The position numbers and the translations under genes were made by a program. The notes beneath the pieces are model-generated. The model did not search any database and was not told the origin of the DNA. It saw only the letters and a list, made by a program, of their open reading frames with translations. This document shows positions 1-6,553 of a DNA stretch of 26,371 nt, in pieces (position 1 is the stretch's first letter; each line of letters begins with the position of its first letter). This DNA is from JAAYLC01 sp964636665 (GTDB lineage: Bacteria > Bacteroidota > Bacteroidia > Flavobacteriales > Flavobacteriaceae), in contig CAZWVT010000022.1 in NCBI GenBank assembly GCA_964636665.1, positions 1 through 26,371 of the forward strand, given 5' to 3'.

Positions 1-2
1 GT

Positions 3-1085
3 TTATTTTTTATTCAAGTTGTGATTTAACAGTAAAACAGCAGCAATCGTATGTCGTTGGTGACTCCCGATATTATCTCCTTCCGCATCAATCACGGTAT
101 ATTCGAGTTTGCCTTGCACTTTCATTTCCGGATTCAAATAAGCTTCAAATTCGGTATTTGCAATAAAACTATGCGCTAAACCTTGATCGTAGTTAGCGGA
201 TTCAGTATTCGGGAAATATTTAAATTGCTCAAAAAGATGCGCTGCCCGTGCGGTAAATCTCAGCTTTTCATAATTTTTTTGAAACCTGAATAAATTTCGT
301 GTGTGATAATCTTCATAACCGTCATTTCCGATGGTATTTATACTCCCGGAAAAATTTCTATCGTTATAAACCACTTCAGAATTTAATCCGATTAAAGAAT
401 TTGAACTTACTCTTTTGGCAGTATTCAAGCTGAATCCCGTTCTGAGAAATTCGCCGTGCTCGTTTTTTTTGTCATATCCGATGTAGGAATAATCATTTTC
501 CGATTGAATAAAATTTGCATTTAAATGAAGAAAAAATGTTTCTCGTTGTATCGAATAATCAGCTGCTATTTTCGGTGTTTGAAAACTTGCATAAGCCAAA
601 TGCAGCCGTGATTTTTCGTTTTTTTCTCCAAACTTAAATTGACTGTTCATGTGAATGCTGCCACCAATTGCGCCACTTCCGTATTGAACACCGCCACCGC
701 CGCTTCGGATAGCGATGTCGTCATATCCTACGGGAGAAACGACATTAAAATCAGTTTGTCCGGTAAAGTTCGAGTTTATGTTGATTCCATTCCAAATCAC
801 AGCGGTGTGAGAGGCATTCGTTCCTCTGAAAGAAGGCGAAGAAACCATTCCGTTGCCGTTTTCTTTAAAGTAAACCGATGAATTTAAACGCAACAAATCA
901 GTAAATGAAAAACTTTGAGCTGATTCCTCTTTTGAAAGTTTATCGACTTTATAACCTTTCGAGAAATCTTTTAATTTGGAATCGGTGAGAATAACCTCAT
1001 TCAACTGTTGAATAGAGTCCAACTGAGCAAACATCGCCGGAGCAATGACAAGGAATAGTATGAATATGATTTTTTTTCGACACAT
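3..1085 (-). CDS. btuB: TonB-dependent outer-membrane receptor, probably for cobalamin; 3' end truncated or frameshifted
   Basis: This encodes the N-terminal part of an outer-membrane TonB-dependent receptor that would import cobalamin. An ATG at 1085 gives MCRKKIIFILFLV, followed by a signal peptide ending near FAQ. A TTG nine bases upstream is possible but less likely. Residues of about 25-145 look like a plug domain (NEVILTDSKL, SFRGTNASHTAVIWNG, GSGAIGGSIHMNS), followed by the first beta-barrel strands. The frame stops after about 360 residues, but receptors of this family usually have about 600 or more, so half the barrel is missing. The stop falls just after an A6 run, which suggests a frameshift, a sequencing error or a true pseudogene. 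The cobalamin riboswitch directly upstream supports the substrate. The divergent FecCD-type ABC operon would move the ligand across the inner membrane. Confidence 0.85.
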   Translation of the reverse strand: MCRKKIIFILFLVIAPAMFAQLDSIQQLNEVILTDSKLKDFSKGYKVDKLSKEESAQSFSFTDLLRLNSSVYFKENGNGMVSSPSFRGTNASHTAVIWNGININSNFTGQTDFNVVSPVGYDDIAIRSGGGGVQYGSGAIGGSIHMNSQFKFGEKNEKSRLHLAYASFQTPKIAADYSIQRETFFLHLNANFIQSENDYSYIGYDKKNEHGEFLRTGFSLNTAKRVSSNSLIGLNSEVVYNDRNFSGSINTIGNDGYEDYHTRNLFRFQKNYEKLRFTARAAHLFEQFKYFPNTESANYDQGLAHSFIANTEFEAYLNPEMKVQGKLEYTVIDAEGDNIGSHQRHTIAAVLLLNHNLNKK

Positions 1086-1105
1086 ATAAGGCAACCTTTA
1101 TCCCG

Positions 1106-1129
1106 AAAGTTGATATTATTTATCACTTT
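1106..1129 (-). promoter_or_regulatory. Leader hairpin between riboswitch and receptor start; possible expression platform
   Basis: The RNA can form AAAGTGATA/TATCAACTTT with one bulged A and a five-base loop, directly after the last conserved aptamer block. A second small hairpin, AAGG-TTG-CCTT, sits just before the ATG and would cover the only purine-rich stretch there. There is no U-tract, so control of translation start is more likely than termination. The role is inferred. Confidence 0.4.
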
Positions 1130-1130
1130 T

Positions 1131-1310
1131 GGCAGGTCTCCTGGCTTGTCGATGCTACCTTCCCATCCGCCAAAGCGAACAGTGGTTTGAAGAATTGCAT
1201 GCCGAAAATCAATTCGGCGACTTACAGTTGCGGGAACAGCATAGGAATATTCACCTATTTCCCTTTTAAGAACCACAACAAATAAATGTTGTAAAGGGTT
1301 CACCAATCGT
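1131..1310 (-). ncRNA. Cobalamin (B12) riboswitch aptamer
   Basis: This is the aptamer in the leader of the TonB receptor mRNA. Read on the minus strand it shows the conserved blocks in the expected order. AAAAGGGAAA lies at 1258-1267 and is followed by GGTGAA. The B12-box stretch GCTGTTCCCGCAACTGTAAG lies at 1221-1240. Next come a GCCGAA/TTCGGC stem (1201-1218), CCACTG (1180-1185), GGGAAGG (1158-1164) and the closing AGCCAGGAGACCTGCC (1131-1146). Adenosylcobalamin binding normally lowers expression of the downstream transporter. The aptamer ends about 45 bases before the receptor ATG. Confidence 0.95.
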
Positions 1311-1315
1311 GATTG

Positions 1316-1323
1316 CAAAGATA
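1316..1323 (-). promoter_or_regulatory. Promoter -7 element for riboswitch/receptor transcript
   Basis: TATCTTTG on the minus strand matches the Bacteroidota -7 consensus TAnnTTTG and lies just upstream of the aptamer. It predicts a transcript starting near 1309. A -33 TTG element at the usual distance is not clear. Confidence 0.6.
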
Positions 1324-1404
1324 GTTTTAATTTTATTAACTTTTTAAATAAATTATCAAAATCAGTGTTTTTTTGGGAATCGGTAATTATTTCGTGGCTT
1401 ATTT

Positions 1405-1412
1405 TACCTTTG
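1405..1412 (+). promoter_or_regulatory. Promoter -7 element for the btuFCD-like operon
   Basis: TACCTTTG matches TAnnTTTG and lies 20 bases before the ATG at 1433, giving a very short leader. No riboswitch-like sequence lies between it and the gene. The rest of the 347-base gap between the receptor (1085) and this gene is filled by the receptor's leader, riboswitch and promoter. Confidence 0.55.
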
Positions 1413-1432
1413 CAAAAACTGAAAATTTATTT

Positions 1433-2566
1433 ATGCCTAAAACTTTCTCTTTCTGTTTTTTGATTTTCAGCTTGTGTTTCGGATGTAAAAACAATGAAAT
1501 CTCATCTGATTCTATAGCTGTAAAAGAAGGTTCTGTTTTATATGCCGAGAGTTTTGACATCATCATTTATGAAAACTACAAAGTCATTTCTGTCAAAAAA
1601 GCGTGGCCGGATGCAGACAGGGATTTTAAATATGCACTTGTAAAAAAAGGAACGACAATCTCTGATCCTGCTGATTATGATGCCGTTGTCACTGTTCCGA
1701 TTCAAACTTTGGCAGCTACTTCTACCACACATTTACCTTCGTTGGAAATGTTAAACAAAGAGGAAAGTTTGGTTGGTTTTGCAGAACTTGATTTTATTTC
1801 ATCTGAAAAAATTCGTATGCGTATAGCATCCGGAAAAGTTACAGAATTAGGCAGAAATGAAGCACTCAACACCGAAGCGCTTATTGATTTGGCTCCTGAA
1901 GCAGTCGTAGGATTTGCGATGGATGGCATTAATACAACTTATAGAATCATTCAAAATGCAGGCATTCCTGTGCTTTACAATGCAGATTGGACAGAAACTT
2001 CACCCTTAGGAAAAGCAGAATGGATTAAATTTTTCGGTGCTTTATTTGACAAAGATGAGGAAGCTGACCAACTTTTTGAATCGATAAAAAATGAATACGA
2101 AAAGGTAAAAGCATTAGCTCAAGAGGTTTCCGATACTCCCGAAGTTTTATACGGTGCGATGTACCGAGATATTTGGCATGTTCCACGCGGAGACAGTTGG
2201 GGTGCACAATTTATTGAAGATGCCAATGGAAATTATTTGTGGAAAGACGAAAAAGGAACCGGTGGTTTGTCATTGAGTTTGGAAACTGTTTTGGATAAAG
2301 CCCAACAAGCAGATATTTGGCTTGCTCCCGCACAATTTAGTACGTTGGGAGGTTTGGAACAAGCGAGTCAAGTTTATACCATATTTGATGCTTTTAAAAA
2401 TAAAAAAGTCTATAATTACACGGCAAAAAAGGGTGCTACAGGTGGTTATATTTATTTCGAACTCGCTCCCAACCGACCGGATTTGGTTTTAAAAGATTTG
2501 GTCAAAATTTTCCATCCTGAGCTATTGCCTGAACACGAATTATACTTTTATAGCCAACTTAAATAA
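1433..2566 (+). CDS. ABC transporter substrate-binding lipoprotein, cobalamin/siderophore type (BtuF-like)
   Basis: This is the periplasmic binding component of a FecCD-type importer, 377 residues. The ATG at 1433 gives a lipoprotein signal, MPKTFSFCFLIFSLCFGC, with the acylated cysteine at about residue 18. The mature protein has the helical-backbone binding-protein look: VTVPIQTLAATSTTHLPSLEML, LVGFAELDFI, INTEALIDLAPEAVVGF-like segments and a C-terminal PNRPDLVLKDLVKIFHPEL. An upstream in-frame start at 1373 would bury the signal peptide and is rejected. The stop overlaps the permease start by one base (TAATG), so the two are translated together. Cobalamin as ligand is inferred from the divergent riboswitch-controlled receptor. 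A heme or siderophore ligand cannot be excluded from this protein alone. Confidence 0.85.
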   Translation: MPKTFSFCFLIFSLCFGCKNNEISSDSIAVKEGSVLYAESFDIIIYENYKVISVKKAWPDADRDFKYALVKKGTTISDPADYDAVVTVPIQTLAATSTTHLPSLEMLNKEESLVGFAELDFISSEKIRMRIASGKVTELGRNEALNTEALIDLAPEAVVGFAMDGINTTYRIIQNAGIPVLYNADWTETSPLGKAEWIKFFGALFDKDEEADQLFESIKNEYEKVKALAQEVSDTPEVLYGAMYRDIWHVPRGDSWGAQFIEDANGNYLWKDEKGTGGLSLSLETVLDKAQQADIWLAPAQFSTLGGLEQASQVYTIFDAFKNKKVYNYTAKKGATGGYIYFELAPNRPDLVLKDLVKIFHPELLPEHELYFYSQLK

Positions 2567-3597
2567 TGCTGCAAACTTCAAAATATCATCTTCATTTTAT
2601 ACTCTTAAGTTTCGGCTTATTGGCAGCGTTGGTTTTAAATTTAAGTTTCGGTTCGGTTTCCATTCCTTTTCCTGAGATTTTCAAGGCTTTTTTTGGAAGT
2701 GGCGCAGAAAAAGAAAGTTGGAATTACATTTTATTGAATTACCGATTGCCAAAATCGATTATCGCCATCATCAGTGGTGCGGGATTGAGTATATCCGGAC
2801 TGATGATGCAAACTTTATTTCGGAATCCGCTTGCCGGTCCTTATGTTCTCGGTATCAGCAGCGGTGCAGGTCTTGGCGTTGCTATTGTCATTTTAGGCGC
2901 AGGAACTATCGGTGGAATCTTTGGAATTTGGTTGTCCAGTCCGTGGAGTTTGGTTTTGGCTTCCGGATTGGGAAGTTTTCTTGTGTTGCTTGCCGTTATG
3001 GCAGTTTCTTTTAAAATTAAAGATACAATGGCCATTCTGATTATCGGATTGATGTTTGGAACATTTACAACCGCCGTGGTTTCAGTTTTATCTTATTTTA
3101 GCAATGCGGAACAATTGCAACAATATGTTTTTTGGTCGTTTGGTAGTTTGGGAAATTTATCTTGGAATCAGGTCGGAATTTTGGCGCTGTGTTTTTTAAT
3201 CGGATTGATTTTCTGCATCGCAACGGGAAAATCCTTAAACACGCTTTTATTAGGTGAAAATTACGCCAGAAGCATGGGCTTGCAGATTAAAAAAACCACT
3301 TTAATGATTATCCTTGCTACCAGCATTTTAGCCGGTGCAGTTACTGCTTTTGCGGGTCCTATTGCTTTTATCGGACTTGCAGTTCCTCATTTGGTTCGAC
3401 AAATATTTCACACATCCAATCATTTTGTATTAATTCCAGCCGTACTTATTGCAGGAAGTTTGCTAATGCTTCTTTGTGACACGATTGCGCAAATGCCATT
3501 CAGTTCTTATACGCTTCCGATTAATGCAGTTACTTCTATCGTAGGTGCTCCTGTGGTTATCTGGTTGTTGGTTCGTAAAAAGAAATTATTTTTTTAG
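2566..3597 (+). CDS. FecCD-family ABC transporter permease (BtuC-like)
   Basis: This is the inner-membrane permease of the import system, 343 residues, matching the usual length of the FecCD family. It is very hydrophobic, with about ten membrane segments. Family motifs are visible: YRLPKSIIAIISGAGLSISG near residues 59-78, the stretch MMQTLFRNPLAGPYVLGISSG-like just after it, GLMFGTFTTAVVSVLSY in the middle, and FAGPIAFIGLAVPHLVRQIF near residue 265. The last of these contacts the ATPase. The start ATG overlaps the stop of the binding-protein gene by one base, and the ATPase gene follows after four bases. The three form one operon. Confidence 0.92.
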   Translation: MLQTSKYHLHFILLSFGLLAALVLNLSFGSVSIPFPEIFKAFFGSGAEKESWNYILLNYRLPKSIIAIISGAGLSISGLMMQTLFRNPLAGPYVLGISSGAGLGVAIVILGAGTIGGIFGIWLSSPWSLVLASGLGSFLVLLAVMAVSFKIKDTMAILIIGLMFGTFTTAVVSVLSYFSNAEQLQQYVFWSFGSLGNLSWNQVGILALCFLIGLIFCIATGKSLNTLLLGENYARSMGLQIKKTTLMIILATSILAGAVTAFAGPIAFIGLAVPHLVRQIFHTSNHFVLIPAVLIAGSLLMLLCDTIAQMPFSSYTLPINAVTSIVGAPVVIWLLVRKKKLFF

Positions 3598-3601
3598 CAA
3601 A

Positions 3602-4393
3602 ATGGATAAACCTATAATAAATAATACGCTCGAAGCAAAAGGTCTGACAATCGGATATCAATCAGGCAAAACCAGAAATATCGTCGGAAACCAAATGAAT
3701 TTCAAACTTATTTCTGGAAGCCTTACCGCTTTAGTCGGCGCAAACGGCGTGGGAAAATCTACTTTGATTCGAACCCTTGCGACGATGCAAAAACCTTTAT
3801 CGGGAACTGTTTCTATAATGAATCAAGATGTTAAATCACTTTCTCCGATAAATTTGGCGCAATTAGTCAGCATAGTTTTGACGGAAAGTCCGGCGTCTAA
3901 AAATTTGACTGTCCGGGAATTGGTTTCCTTGGGACGACAACCTTACACCAATTGGAACGGGACATTATCAGAAAAAGACAAACAGGCAATTTCATTTGCA
4001 TTTGAAATCACGGAAATAGCATCTTTATCTTCAAAAAAATGTTATGAACTCAGTGACGGGCAAATGCAACGCGTTATCATTGCACGTGCGCTTGCTCAAG
4101 ATACGCCGATTATAGTTTTGGATGAACCGACAACCCACCTCGATATTTACCATCGCGCTTATATTTTAAAACTTTTGCAAAAACTTGCCAAAGAATATAA
4201 AAAAACCATTTTATTTTCAACACAGGAAATTGATCTCGCCATTCAATTAAGCGATTCCGTTCTTTTGATGACCGAAAACGAATATTTTTTTGATTCGCCA
4301 AACGCACTCATTGAGCAAGGATATTTTAACAAGCTTTTCCCTTCCGATACCATCTTATTTGACCAAGAAACGGGAAGGTTCTTTATTAAATAA
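3602..4393 (+). CDS. ABC transporter ATP-binding protein, FecE/BtuD type
   Basis: This 263-residue ATPase powers the importer. It has a Walker A GANGVGKST at residues 46-54, signature LSDGQ at 150-154, Walker B IIVLDE at 170-175 and D-loop THLD at 178-181. The start at 3602 places the first beta strand normally. An upstream in-frame start at 3545 lies inside the permease gene and adds residues with no family match. Two departures from textbook ABC proteins are visible. The switch (H-loop) histidine is replaced by Gln208 in FSTQEIDLA, and no clear Q-loop glutamine is present (IVLTE at 91-95). Similar VLTE and LSDG forms are, as far as I recall, common in Bacteroidota members of this family, so it is probably functional. 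Confidence 0.9.
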   Translation: MDKPIINNTLEAKGLTIGYQSGKTRNIVGNQMNFKLISGSLTALVGANGVGKSTLIRTLATMQKPLSGTVSIMNQDVKSLSPINLAQLVSIVLTESPASKNLTVRELVSLGRQPYTNWNGTLSEKDKQAISFAFEITEIASLSSKKCYELSDGQMQRVIIARALAQDTPIIVLDEPTTHLDIYHRAYILKLLQKLAKEYKKTILFSTQEIDLAIQLSDSVLLMTENEYFFDSPNALIEQGYFNKLFPSDTILFDQETGRFFIK

Positions 4394-4593
4394 AAAGCTG
4401 CCATTTTCGAATAAGAAGTATAACCACTACGCTGAAGAATTGTAGTACATAAGACTGTTTTTCATACAATTAAAATGAACTAATTTAAAGTATTTAGTGG
4501 TAAATTTAGATTTTATCTGATATTGATAAAATAGAATTTAAAAGGTTTTTGTATTTTGTTCATCACATTATTTATTCACTAAGCATTTTGACA

Positions 4594-5925
4594 ATGAGTA
4601 CTCTTTATATTTTTATTAGTATCGGCCTTGCTTGTTTGCTAATCGGTATTTTTTTGGGACAATACATTTCCCGTTTAAAAAGTTTGGGTACGATTTCACA
4701 ATTAAACCAAACCATAACGCATGCTGAAAAACGACTGGAAGAATTTAATAATGAAAACCAGCAGCTTCGACAATCAAACGATGCGTTTCGTTCCGAAAAA
4801 GAAGCGGTCAATATTGCTTATGGAAAAGCGCAAAGCGAACTCGAAGCTCTCAGAGAAGAACTGCAAAAGGAAAGAGTCCGATTTCAGACATTTGAAAAAG
4901 ATTTCAACGATAAATTTGAAAATCTCGCTCATAAAATAATGCTGGAAAAAACTGAGAAATTCACGCTTAAAAATCAGGAAAACATTGAAAATATTCTAAA
5001 ACCGTTGAGCGTAAAAATCAAGGAATTTGAAGAAAAAGTAGGCAAAACCAATGCAGATTTTACCCGCGGTCATGCAGCGCTCGAAAAACAATTGGAAATA
5101 CTCAACGAGCAAAATATCAGAATCAGTGAAGAAGCAAACAACCTTACCCGAGCATTAAAAGGCGATAATAAAACCCAAGGAAATTGGGGAGAATTGATAT
5201 TAGAACGAGTTTTGGAACGCTCGAATCTTGTTAAAGACAGAGAATATTTTGTGCAGCAAGCACTTTTAGATAAAGATGGCAACAAGCAAATTCCGGATGT
5301 TGTCATTCATCTGCCCAACGAAAAACGCATGATTATCGATTCTAAAGTTTCTTTAAGTGCTTATGAACGTTATGTAAACGAGGAAGATTCTAAATTAAAA
5401 AAGCAATATCTAAAAGAACACATTCGATCTTTGAACACGCATATTGCACAGTTAAGTTCAAAAAAATATGAAGAACTATTGAAAGGTGAATCTCCGGATT
5501 TTGTATTGCTTTTTATCCCGATAGAAGCTGCGTTATACACCGCTCAAAATGAAGACAACACATTTTTTTACACTGCTTTTCAACGCAATATTTTATTGGT
5601 AAGTCCAACGACTTTACTTTCCACACTCCGCACCATCGACGCTTTGTGGAGCAATGAAAAACAACATCAAAATGCACAGGAAATTGCAAAACATGCAGCT
5701 TCTTTATATCATAAATTTAAAAACTTGATAGAGGAATTGGAAATTGTAGGAAGACGTTTGGAATCAACCCAAAATGCTTATTCCGGGGCGATGTTAAAAC
5801 TTACCGGAAATCAGAATTTAATCAAAGACATCGTAAAATTGGAAGAATTGGGAATTTCGCCAAAAGAACGAATCAAACCCCATTTTATAGAAAAAAGTGA
5901 AGACGAAACACCTTTACTTTCTTAA
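4594..5925 (+). CDS. rmuC: DNA recombination protein RmuC
   Basis: RmuC is a nuclease-fold protein that limits recombination at inverted repeats. It is 443 residues from the ATG at 4594. A TTG start 45 bases upstream would put polar residues before the membrane anchor. Residues 3-22 form one membrane helix (LYIFISIGLACLLIGIFLG). A long charged coiled coil follows to about residue 115. The RmuC domain occupies roughly 165-430, with GNWGELILERVLE, PDVVIHLPNEKRMIIDSKVS and DFVLLFIPIEAALYTA. The gene stands alone on the plus strand. Its stop overlaps the stop of the opposing T9SS protein gene by four bases (TTAA), leaving no room for a terminator. Confidence 0.95.
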   Translation: MSTLYIFISIGLACLLIGIFLGQYISRLKSLGTISQLNQTITHAEKRLEEFNNENQQLRQSNDAFRSEKEAVNIAYGKAQSELEALREELQKERVRFQTFEKDFNDKFENLAHKIMLEKTEKFTLKNQENIENILKPLSVKIKEFEEKVGKTNADFTRGHAALEKQLEILNEQNIRISEEANNLTRALKGDNKTQGNWGELILERVLERSNLVKDREYFVQQALLDKDGNKQIPDVVIHLPNEKRMIIDSKVSLSAYERYVNEEDSKLKKQYLKEHIRSLNTHIAQLSSKKYEELLKGESPDFVLLFIPIEAALYTAQNEDNTFFYTAFQRNILLVSPTTLLSTLRTIDALWSNEKQHQNAQEIAKHAASLYHKFKNLIEELEIVGRRLESTQNAYSGAMLKLTGNQNLIKDIVKLEELGISPKERIKPHFIEKSEDETPLLS

Positions 5926-6497
5926 TATTTAGTAATTTTTAAAGTCGTTTGAATGTTTATACTCGTGAGTTTTATAAAGTACATTCCGCTATTGAGCGAT
6001 GACATATCAATGCGCGGTTTTTTTGTATTTCCTTTTCCTTTCATAACCAAGGTTCCCAATACGTTGTAAATTTCAAAAGATTCAATTGGAAAAATTGACG
6101 ACAGATTCAAATGAGTGGTAACGGGATTCGGGTAATAATTTAAATTTTTTAGAAATTTATCTTCCACAGAAAGCCTATTCACGACGGTTATCGTACCGTT
6201 CATCGACGGATTTACTTCATTTTCAAAACGCGTCATTCCGGTTTTTAAAAAAGTATGGGAAAAATATTTTTGCTTTCCTTCCAACACGCCACTGTCAAAT
6301 ACTTCTCGTCCGCCCGGCAAAGAAGTTACTGATTTTGGACGCGAATCTCTCCAAATCCATTTTACCATATCTCCTGTTTCAATAGTCAGGTTGACTATTT
6401 CAGCTTCAGAACCTGTTTCCCAGATTACTTCATAAGCTGCCTGAGCTGAAAGGAAATTTGATAATATTAAAAATAAAAAAAGCGTAAGTTTTTTCAT
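5922..6497 (-). CDS. Secreted cupredoxin-like protein with T9SS type A sorting domain
   Basis: This is a 191-residue exported protein. Residues 1-18 form a Sec signal (ending LSA). Residues of about 20-106 resemble a plastocyanin-like domain (GDMVKWIWRDSRPKSVTS, FENEVNPSMNGTITVV). Residues of about 119-191 are a T9SS C-terminal sorting domain, with YYPNPVTTHLNL, FEIYNVLGTLV, DMSSLNSGMYFIKL and a Lys-Tyr end. It would be secreted across the outer membrane and anchored or released. The usual copper ligands His, Cys and His appear as Lys55, Asn93 and Asn96, and only Met99 remains, so it probably does not bind copper in the classical way. The first codons form one arm of an inverted repeat with the upstream leader. 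It lies 56 bases downstream of carB, and its 3' end overlaps rmuC. Confidence 0.88.
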   Translation of the reverse strand: MKKLTLFLFLILSNFLSAQAAYEVIWETGSEAEIVNLTIETGDMVKWIWRDSRPKSVTSLPGGREVFDSGVLEGKQKYFSHTFLKTGMTRFENEVNPSMNGTITVVNRLSVEDKFLKNLNYYPNPVTTHLNLSSIFPIESFEIYNVLGTLVMKGKGNTKKPRIDMSSLNSGMYFIKLTSINIQTTLKITKY

Positions 6498-6547
6498 AAT
6501 TAACCTAAAAATACAAATTATATTTAAGATTTTAAAAAACTTACGCT
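6481..6547 (-). terminator. 14-bp inverted repeat with U-tract, spanning the start of the T9SS protein gene
   Basis: On the minus-strand RNA, AGCGTAAGTTTTTT (6547-6534) pairs perfectly with AAAAAACTTACGCT (6494-6481) across a 39-base loop. The second arm is codons 2-6 of the T9SS protein, and its start codon lies at the loop edge. The stem is followed by TTTTTTATTT. It can be read as the intrinsic terminator of carB, as a structure that hides the next gene's start on readthrough RNA, or both. Confidence 0.6.
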
Positions 6548-6553
6548 AAAAAA

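Noticed and set aside
639..881. Plus-strand frame opposite the TonB receptor
   Set aside because: It is antisense to a clear receptor domain, with no promoter and low-complexity translation.
1001..1318. Open frame on the minus strand across the receptor leader
   Set aside because: It is the cobalamin riboswitch and the start of the receptor gene read in another frame. The conserved RNA blocks explain the sequence.
4424..4446. ACTAC/GTAGT inverted repeat after the ATPase gene as a terminator
   Set aside because: The stem is only five base pairs with a long loop, and no T-run follows.
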